Shown: positions 5,951-10,205 of the stretch, piece by piece | How positions within the stretch are numbered: the stretch's first letter is position 1 | Layout: the number at the start of each line of letters is the position of its first letter | Source: Rhodobacterales bacterium | GTDB taxonomy: Bacteria; Pseudomonadota; Alphaproteobacteria; Rhodobacterales; Rhodobacteraceae | Reading direction: 5' to 3' | NCBI GenBank assembly: GCA_025357355.1 | Contig: JANXPK010000544.1 | Coordinates: 1-10,205, forward strand | DNA: 10,205 nucleotides | Notes under the pieces: generated by a model | Seen by the model: only the letters and a program-made list of their open reading frames with translations | Told to the model about the DNA's origin: nothing | Databases searched by the model: none | Position numbers and translations under genes: made by a program

Positions 5951-7459
5951 TCAGCCTACCGAACCTTCAAGGCTGATCGCCACCAGCGACTGCGCCTCCA
6001 TCGCGAATTCCATCGGCAAGGCCTGCAACACCTCACGGCAGAAACCGTTCACCACCAAGGCCACGGCTTCCTCTGCGTCCATCCCGCGCGAGCGGCAGTA
6101 GAACAGTTGATCGTCATCGACTTTCGAGGTCGTCGCCTCATGCTCGACCCTTGACGAGTTGTTCTTGACCTCGATGTAAGGCACGGTGTGCGCGCCGCAT
6201 TTGTCGCCGATAAGCAGGCTGTCGCACTGGGTGTAATTGCGGCTGTTCGTGGCCTTGGGGTGCATCGACACCAGTCCACGATAGGTGTTCTGCGCCCGCC
6301 CGGCCGAGATACCCTTCGACACGATCCGGCTTTTGGTGTTGCGTCCCAGATGGATCATCTTGGTGCCGGTATCTGCTTGCTGGGCGTTGTTGGCGATGGC
6401 GATTGAATAGAACTCGCCCTGACTGTCATTGCCGCGCAGGATACACGACGGGTACTTCCAGGTGATGGCGCTGCCGGTTTCCACCTGCGTCCACATCACT
6501 TTGGCCCGGTCGCCCCGGCAATCGGCGCGCTTGGTGACAAAGTTGTAGATGCCGCCCTTGCCGTTCTCATCCCCTGGATACCAGTTTTGCACGGTCGAAT
6601 ACTTGATCTCTGCATCTTCCAGAATGATCAGTTCCACGACTGCGGCGTGCAGTTGCGGGATATCGCGCTTGGGGGCGGTGCAGCCTTCGAGATAGCTGAC
6701 ATAGGCGCCCTTGTCGGCGATGATCAGCGTGCGTTCGAATTGACCGGTGTTTTCGGCGTTGATGCGGAAATAAGTCGACAGTTCCATCGGGCAACGGGTG
6801 CCGGGCGGAATGTAGACGAACGAGCCATCCGAAAAGACCGCCGAATTCAGCGTTGCAAAGAAATTGTCCGATTGCGGCACGACCGAGCCGAGGTATTTTT
6901 GCACCAACTCCGGATGCTCCCGCACCGCTTCGGAGATAGAGCAAAAGATCACTCCAGCCTTGGCCAGTTCGGCCTTGAACGTGGTGCCGACGGACACGCT
7001 GTCGAACACCGCATCCACCGCCACCCGCCGCTCGCCTTCCGGCGCTTCGATCCCGGCCAGCAGCGCCTGTTCCTTAAGTGGAATGCCCAGCTTCTTGTAG
7101 GTCGCCAGCAACTTGGGATCGACTTCGTCCAGGCTTTTGGGTTTCTTGGCCATGCTGCGCGGCTTGGCATAGTAATACTGGTCCTGATAGTCGATCGTGG
7201 GATAATGGACCATTGCCCAATTCGGCTCTTCCATCTTCAGCCACCGGCGATAGGCAGTCAGCCGCCATTCCAGCAGCCATTCTGGCTCGCCATTCTTTTC
7301 CGAGATCAGCCGAACGATGTCTTCGGACAGTCCTTTGGGCGCATAGTCGGTTTCAATATCGCTCGACCAGCCGTATTTATAGGCGCCTGACATGGCCTTG
7401 ACGGTGTCAATGGTATCCTGATCGACGCCGTCGCGCAAGTCTGCATCCAATGCTGCCAT
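5951..7459 (-). CDS. sufB: Fe-S cluster assembly scaffold protein SufB
   Basis: Main scaffold of the SufBC2D complex; it receives persulfide sulfur and builds the cluster in the cytoplasm. The protein is 502 residues, close to E. coli SufB (495), and highly conserved. By alignment from the C-terminus, C412 in NYTQCDSLLIG matches E. coli C405, and H440-E441 in RVEHEATTS match H433-E434 at the assembly site. C260 in YLEGCTAP matches C254, proposed to accept sulfur. The family ending FCREVLQALPMEFAMEAQ (473-490) is intact. Two ATGs are possible; AAGGAGG (7466-7472) touches the first (7465) but sits 6 nt from the second (7459), so the second is chosen (MAALDADLRD). It lies 40 bp after the cysteine desulfurase gene and abuts the FkbM gene. 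Confidence 0.98.
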   Translation of the reverse strand: MAALDADLRDGVDQDTIDTVKAMSGAYKYGWSSDIETDYAPKGLSEDIVRLISEKNGEPEWLLEWRLTAYRRWLKMEEPNWAMVHYPTIDYQDQYYYAKPRSMAKKPKSLDEVDPKLLATYKKLGIPLKEQALLAGIEAPEGERRVAVDAVFDSVSVGTTFKAELAKAGVIFCSISEAVREHPELVQKYLGSVVPQSDNFFATLNSAVFSDGSFVYIPPGTRCPMELSTYFRINAENTGQFERTLIIADKGAYVSYLEGCTAPKRDIPQLHAAVVELIILEDAEIKYSTVQNWYPGDENGKGGIYNFVTKRADCRGDRAKVMWTQVETGSAITWKYPSCILRGNDSQGEFYSIAIANNAQQADTGTKMIHLGRNTKSRIVSKGISAGRAQNTYRGLVSMHPKATNSRNYTQCDSLLIGDKCGAHTVPYIEVKNNSSRVEHEATTSKVDDDQLFYCRSRGMDAEEAVALVVNGFCREVLQALPMEFAMEAQSLVAISLEGSVG

Positions 7460-7465
7460 AGTCAT

Positions 7466-7472
7466 CCTCCTT
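7466..7472 (-). promoter_or_regulatory. Strong ribosome binding site of sufB
   Basis: AAGGAGG on the minus strand ends 6 nt before the ATG at 7459 and directly abuts the ATG at 7465, so it selects the downstream start. It is among the strongest Shine-Dalgarno sequences in the window, fitting a need for abundant SufB. Confidence 0.8.
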
Positions 7473-7478
7473 TCCTGT

Positions 7479-7496
7479 CAAGGCCTTGCGGCCCTG
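7479..7496 (-). repeat. Intergenic hairpin with GCAA tetraloop before sufB
   Basis: On the minus strand CAGGGCC-GCAA-GGCCTTG can form a 7-bp stem (one G-U pair) closed by a GNRA-type tetraloop. It fills the 40-bp gap between the desulfurase stop and the sufB ribosome binding site and has no T-tract, so it is not a typical terminator. It could stabilise a processed 5' end or be incidental. Confidence 0.6.
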
Positions 7497-7499
7497 CCT

Positions 7500-8576
7500 T
7501 CACGCGGCCCGCGTCAGAATGCGCCGGTATTCCCGGCTCCACACTTCGGCAAAGCTCAAAACTTCGTCTTCAGTCGTGGCCGGACCCAGCGAAATCCGTA
7601 TCGCCTGCCCTGCCTGTTTGTCGTCATAGCCCATCGCTTTGAGCACCCGGCTGACCTTGACCTTGCCGGATGAACAGGCAGTGCCCGCCGAAACGGCAAA
7701 ACCGGCAAGGTCCATTGCCATGACCTGCGTCTCGCTCTTCCAGCCCGGGGCGATCAGGCACAAAGTGTTCGGCAGCCTGGCCGCGCTATTCCCGACAGAA
7801 ATAGTATTTAATTCGGGCGAGGACAACGCCAGATTTAGAGTATTTCTAAGTTCTGCCACGCGGTCCCAGACTCCATCGGCCAAATCCCGCAAAGCGGCCT
7901 CGGCTGCAGCCCCAAAGCCCGCGATGCCGATGACGTTCTCGGTGCCCGCGCGGCGCCCCATTTCCTGACCGCCGCCCAGCGCCAAGGCCGAGATGTCGAT
8001 CCCGTCCCGCACGATCAGCGCCCCAACCCCTTTCGGCCCGCCAAACTTGTGCGCCGAAAACACGGCGAAATCGGCACCACTCCAGGCAAATGAAAACGGG
8101 ATACGCCCTACGGCTTGCGTCACATCCAAGAGCAGCCAGTCGGCCCGCGCCTCGCCCACCAGCCATTGGCCGTCCATCTTTTCCGGCGGTTCGGTTATGA
8201 TCCCGGTCTCGCTGTTGGCAAGTCCCATCGCCAAGGTATGCCCCGGCCCCGTCGGGCGGTCGTGCCAGTTGACCATCCGCAATTGCGACCAAAGGGCATC
8301 ATGCGCTGTCTCTTGCACAAAGACATCGTGTCCCGCAGGCATCCGCCCAAGAACCGAGGCCGCCTCGGTCGCGCCACTGGTAAAGACCACCTCGGCCGGC
8401 TTGCAGCCAACCGCTGCCGCAACCTGCGCCCGTGCCCGCTCAATCAATGCCTTGGCCGCCCGCCCTTCGGCGTGAACCGAAGACGGATTTCCCGTCACCT
8501 CCATCGCCGCCAGCATCGCCGCCCGCGCTTCGGGGCGCAGCGGCGTAGTGGCGTTATGGTCGAGATAGACCCTCAT
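7500..8576 (-). CDS. iscS: Group I (IscS/NifS-like) cysteine desulfurase
   Basis: PLP enzyme that releases sulfur from L-cysteine as a protein persulfide. Motifs run in family order: YLDHNATTP (4-12), NPSSVHAEGRAAK (30-42), TSGATEA (66-72), H92 in QETAHDAL, D151 and Q154 in LLLDVTQAVG, the PLP lysine K177 in FSAHKFGGPKGVGAL, RRAGTENV (208-215), and the catalytic cysteine C301 in GTACSSGKVKVSRVLKAMG. The length of 358 is shorter than E. coli IscS (404), and the C-terminal scaffold-binding tail of true IscS is absent, so the symbol is by operon analogy. The ATG overlaps the iscR stop (ATGA). Residues 243-260 are encoded by an AT-rich patch with codons such as AGA, CTA, TTA and ACT that are unusual here. 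Sulfur delivery to SufB is likely, but tRNA thiolation is another possible job. Confidence 0.93.
   Translation of the reverse strand: MRVYLDHNATTPLRPEARAAMLAAMEVTGNPSSVHAEGRAAKALIERARAQVAAAVGCKPAEVVFTSGATEAASVLGRMPAGHDVFVQETAHDALWSQLRMVNWHDRPTGPGHTLAMGLANSETGIITEPPEKMDGQWLVGEARADWLLLDVTQAVGRIPFSFAWSGADFAVFSAHKFGGPKGVGALIVRDGIDISALALGGGQEMGRRAGTENVIGIAGFGAAAEAALRDLADGVWDRVAELRNTLNLALSSPELNTISVGNSAARLPNTLCLIAPGWKSETQVMAMDLAGFAVSAGTACSSGKVKVSRVLKAMGYDDKQAGQAIRISLGPATTEDEVLSFAEVWSREYRRILTRAA
7834..7850. promoter_or_regulatory. Iron-Rhodo-box-like inverted repeat inside the desulfurase gene (candidate)
   Basis: TTTAGAGTATTTCTAAG contains TTAGAG-TAT-TTCTAA, a near-perfect inverted repeat (5 of 6 arm positions pair). 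It matches the iscR-promoter repeat CTTGGAATGGTTCTAAG at 12 of 17 positions. It lies in the AT-rich patch over codons 243-248 (L R N T L N). Whether IscR binds there is unknown. Confidence 0.35.
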
Positions 8577-9049
8577 TCCTCGTCAACCACACTCAGCAAC
8601 GCCGGTACCGCCGGACAGGGCTGCATTTCGTTGCGGATCACATCGGACAGTCGGGTCTGGTGCAAAAACACGTAAACATTGGCCGACAACCCTTCCCACA
8701 GGCGGTTGGTCAGGCTTTGCGCCCGTGACCCCGACACGCCGCCACTTGCCCCTGCCCCGGTGTGCATCGCGTCGACCGTTTCTTCCACGGCCTGCATCAC
8801 CTCGGATATGCGAATCGCGTCCGGGCTCTTGGCCAGACGGTAGCCGCCCCCGGGACCACGCACCGCCTCGACCAGACCAGCCCGGCGCAGCTTGACGAAC
8901 AATTGCTCCAGATAGGGCAGCGAGATGTCCTGCCGTTTGGCCACCGCCGCCAGCGACATCAAGTCCTCGCTATGGCCCGCCCCACCCTCAGCCAGGGCCA
9001 GGTCAGCCAATGCCACCATTGCATATCGCCCTTTGGTCGAGAGTTTCAT
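8573..9049 (-). CDS. iscR: Rrf2-family Fe-S/iron-responsive regulator IscR
   Basis: First gene of the isc-suf operon and its likely autorepressor. The N-terminal winged-helix domain is typical of Rrf2/IscR: MKLSTKGRYAMVALADLAL (1-19), ISLPYLEQLFVKLRRAGLV (42-60) as the recognition region, and the wing VRGPGGGYRLAKSP (63-76). The dimerisation helix is around 80-94. The classical C-X5-C-X5-C plus His ligand set of E. coli IscR (near residues 92-107) is absent; the only cysteine is C145 near the C-terminus (MQPCPAVP). Single-Cys IscR proteins are known from Rhodobacteraceae, and the one from Rhodobacter sphaeroides was reported to bind a cluster and repress iron genes. The start is chosen because it matches the conserved family N-terminus, although no clear Shine-Dalgarno precedes it. 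The gene is transcribed divergently from the hydrolase gene and overlaps the desulfurase start by 4 bp. Confidence 0.95.
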   Translation of the reverse strand: MKLSTKGRYAMVALADLALAEGGAGHSEDLMSLAAVAKRQDISLPYLEQLFVKLRRAGLVEAVRGPGGGYRLAKSPDAIRISEVMQAVEETVDAMHTGAGASGGVSGSRAQSLTNRLWEGLSANVYVFLHQTRLSDVIRNEMQPCPAVPALLSVVDEE

Positions 9050-9130
9050 CGCAGATCAGCCATTCCCATTGACGTGAAGCGCCCCGGCCATTACCTGAAA
9101 GCCGGACCAAGCAGGGAGGCATTCGCCGCC

Positions 9131-9147
9131 CTTGGAATGGTTCTAAG
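9131..9147. promoter_or_regulatory. Candidate IscR operator (Iron-Rhodo-box-like) overlapping the iscR -10
   Basis: The sequence reads CTTGGAATGGTTCTAAG, an inverted repeat CTTnGAA-N3-TTCnAAG with 6 of 7 arm positions paired. On the minus strand it covers the proposed -10 hexamer of iscR, the right place for repression by a dimeric regulator. It lies 82-98 nt upstream of the iscR start. Equating it with the Iron-Rhodo-box is from family knowledge and position. Confidence 0.6.
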
Positions 9148-9168
9148 TTATCTGAGCGATTTCGTCAA
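9140..9168 (-). promoter_or_regulatory. Predicted promoter of the iscR-suf operon
   Basis: On the minus strand a -35 TTGACG (9168-9163, 5 of 6 to consensus) and a -10 TAGAAC (9145-9140, 4 of 6) are separated by 17 bp. Transcription would start near 9133, giving a leader of about 84 nt before iscR. No other good sigma-70 pair was seen in this gap. Confidence 0.55.
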
Positions 9169-9178
9169 CAATCGCTCA
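9153..9178. repeat. Perfect 9-bp inverted repeat framing the iscR -35 element
   Basis: TGAGCGATT (9153-9161) and AATCGCTCA (9170-9178) are exact reverse complements separated by 8 bp. The -35 hexamer of iscR lies in the spacer. It is distinct from the IscR-type repeat at 9131-9147 and ends 17 bp before the hydrolase start. It could be a second operator or a leader hairpin for the divergent gene. Confidence 0.8.
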
Positions 9179-9195
9179 ACATGCAGGCAGGACAC

Positions 9196-9855
9196 ATGCC
9201 CGAAGTCATTTTCGCCGGCCCCGAAGGCCGCCTTGAAGGCCGTTACCATCCGCAAAAGGATCGGGATGCGCCGATCGCCATCGTGCTGCATCCGCATCCG
9301 AACTACGGCGGCACGATGAACAACAAGGTGGTCTACAACCTGCATTACGCCTTTTACAACCTCGGCTTTACCGTCATGCGGTTCAATTTCCGTGGCGTCG
9401 GACGTAGCCAGGGCGAATATGACCTTGGCATCGGCGAGTTGAGCGACGCGGCTTCTGCGCTCGATTATCTGCAATCCATGAACCAGAACGCCAAGCATTG
9501 CTGGGTCGCGGGCTTTTCCTTCGGTGCTTGGATCGGGATGCAACTGTTGATGCGGCGGCCTGAAATCACCGGCTTCATTTCGGTCGCGCCGCCCGCCAAC
9601 CTGTATGACTTCAGCTTTCTCGCCCCCTGCCCCTCCTCCGGCCTGATCATCAATGGCACGGCCGACAAGGTGGCTCCGCCCAAGGACACCATCGCTCTGG
9701 TGAACAAACTGCATGAACAGAAGGGCATCACCATCACCCATACTCAGATCGAAGGGGCCGATCACTTCTTTAAGGACGAAGAGGCGCACATGAAGCCGAT
9801 GATCGACACGGTATCCACGTACGTGAAACGCCGTCTTTCCGAGGTTACACGGTAA
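9196..9855 (+). CDS. Alpha/beta hydrolase (COG2945-like)
   Basis: This 219-residue cytoplasmic hydrolase has a compact single-domain alpha/beta fold. Visible motifs: the oxyanion region IVLHPHPNYGGTMNNKVV (29-46), MRFNFRGVGRSQGEYD (61-76), the nucleophile elbow GFSFG (106-110, S108), the acid D157 in IINGTADKVAPP, and H190 in EGADHFF. The Ser-Asp-His triad is complete. The family is widespread in proteobacteria with no established substrate. An in-frame ATG at 9181 has no ribosome binding site and falls just after the inverted repeat; the ATG at 9196 follows AGGCAGG closely and gives MPEVIFAGPEG, so it is preferred, though the spacing is short. There is no signal peptide. It is divergent from iscR and followed after 4 bp by the 87-residue gene, so these two probably form an operon. 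A functional tie to Fe-S assembly is not evident. Confidence 0.92.
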   Translation: MPEVIFAGPEGRLEGRYHPQKDRDAPIAIVLHPHPNYGGTMNNKVVYNLHYAFYNLGFTVMRFNFRGVGRSQGEYDLGIGELSDAASALDYLQSMNQNAKHCWVAGFSFGAWIGMQLLMRRPEITGFISVAPPANLYDFSFLAPCPSSGLIINGTADKVAPPKDTIALVNKLHEQKGITITHTQIEGADHFFKDEEAHMKPMIDTVSTYVKRRLSEVTR

Positions 9856-9859
9856 CATC

Positions 9860-10123
9860 ATGGGAATCCTGCAGGATCTGACCGAGGCTTTGGCCAGGGA
9901 CACCATGCTGGCGATGGACGAATTCGACGACGACCGCCTGCACGAACGGGTGGCCAAGGTGCTTTTGGACATGTCGCCCACCACCCAAGAGGCCTATATG
10001 ACCGCGATGCGCGCGCTTTTGGCCGAACGCAAGGGCCGGGCCTATCTGGAAGCGACCGTCAAAGCCAAGCGCGAAGGCAAGGCTGCGCCAAAGGCGCCGC
10101 ATGTCAGTGATGGCGGCCACTGA
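9860..10123 (+). CDS. Small conserved-looking protein of unknown function
   Basis: This 87-residue, charged protein is not recognised. It appears largely helical, with an acidic N-terminal half (MDEFDDDRLHERV, 19-31) and a basic C-terminal half (LLAERKGRAYLEATVKAKREGK, 53-74) ending in a short tail rich in A, P, K and H. There is no cysteine, no membrane segment and no signal peptide. It starts 4 bp after the hydrolase stop, and its codon use matches the neighbours, which supports it being a real, co-transcribed gene. The ribosome binding site is weak (GAGG in the end of the hydrolase gene), so coupling is likely. The stop codon lies inside a set of overlapping inverted repeats. No function is proposed. 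Confidence 0.75.
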   Translation: MGILQDLTEALARDTMLAMDEFDDDRLHERVAKVLLDMSPTTQEAYMTAMRALLAERKGRAYLEATVKAKREGKAAPKAPHVSDGGH

Positions 10124-10141
10124 CCAGGCAGCGGTCAGTGG
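10103..10141 (+). repeat. Two mutually exclusive hairpins at the end of the 87-residue gene
   Basis: GTCAGTG (10103-10109) can pair with CACTGAC (10118-10124), 7 bp. Alternatively CCACTGACC (10117-10125) can pair with GGTCAGTGG (10133-10141), a perfect 9-bp stem with a 7-nt loop. The middle arm is shared, so only one can form. The second hairpin overlaps the stop codon and would be the natural operon end, but no T-tract follows, so it is not a standard intrinsic terminator. Confidence 0.65.
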
Positions 10142-10164
10142 AGGGCAAGCCATTGAGAACGCAG

Positions 10165-10185
10165 CGTTAATGGGCCTGATTAACG
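10165..10185. repeat. 21-bp operator-like inverted repeat near the right edge
   Basis: CGTTAAT (10165-10171) and ATTAACG (10179-10185) are exact reverse complements around a 7-bp centre. It lies in the 82-bp stretch after the last gene, where no convincing gene is seen. It could be an operator for a gene beginning at or beyond the right edge. Confidence 0.6.
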
Positions 10186-10205
10186 GAAGATGAACGACCT
10201 ACAAA

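Noticed and set aside
9069..9097. Plus-strand promoter for the hydrolase (TTGACG, 17 bp, TACCTG)
   Set aside because: The -35 is good but the -10 is a poor match, so the promoter of this gene cannot be placed with confidence.
9148..9984. Long minus-strand frame opposite the alpha/beta hydrolase
   Set aside because: The plus strand encodes a hydrolase with a complete Ser-Asp-His triad; the antisense frame has no recognisable motif and also overlaps the 87-residue gene.
10117..10141. Intrinsic (rho-independent) terminator
   Set aside because: The 9-bp stem is good, but the following bases (AGGGCAAGCC) contain no T-tract on the plus strand.
10165..10185. CtrA-binding site reading of the TTAA repeat
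   Set aside because: CtrA sites have TTAA-N7-TTAA; here the spacing is 9 bp.
10190..10205. Possible start of another plus-strand gene (ATG at 10190 after GGAAG)
   Set aside because: Only five codons are visible and the Shine-Dalgarno directly abuts the ATG, so it cannot be supported from this window.

Overview
The window looks like part of a high-GC alphaproteobacterial chromosome, most likely Rhodobacteraceae. Three things suggest this: the gene order (iscR, a NifS/IscS-type desulfurase, sufB, extra genes, sufC, sufD, extra genes, sufS), an IscR with a single cysteine, which is described for that family, and the strong codon bias toward G/C in third positions. Nothing in the sequence fixes the genus.

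Positions 1-9049 (minus strand, transcribed right to left) form one compact iron-sulfur cluster assembly operon of the mixed isc-suf type. Reading in the direction of transcription: iscR (Rrf2 regulator, 9049-8573), an IscS/NifS-like cysteine desulfurase (8576-7500), sufB (7459-5951), an FkbM-type methyltransferase (5950-5054), a small membrane protein of unknown function (4963-4421), a Rossmann-fold methyltransferase-like protein (4405-3812), sufC (3790-3035), sufD (3035-1758), two YIP1-like membrane proteins (1758-1279 and 1282-695), and the first 234 codons of sufS (702-1), which runs off the left edge. Most junctions overlap or abut (ATGA, TGATG, TGAATG); the only gaps are 90 bp or less. 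SufB, SufC and SufD should form the scaffold/ATPase complex, with the desulfurases supplying sulfur and IscR adjusting expression to iron/Fe-S status. The five interspersed genes are not canonical Suf components.

Positions 9050-9195 are the divergent control region. It holds a plausible iscR promoter, a 17-bp inverted repeat overlapping its -10 element (an IscR/Iron-Rhodo-box candidate), and a separate perfect 9-bp inverted repeat framing the -35 element.

Positions 9196-10123 (plus strand) hold an alpha/beta hydrolase and, 4 bp downstream, an 87-residue protein of unknown function. Positions 10124-10205 contain inverted repeats but no convincing gene.

No tRNA, rRNA, insertion sequence, prophage gene or CRISPR array was seen, and no gene-free stretch exceeds 300 bases. 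The most unusual non-coding signal is a 30-bp, almost perfect palindrome (14-bp arms, 2-bp centre) embedded in the sufD coding sequence.
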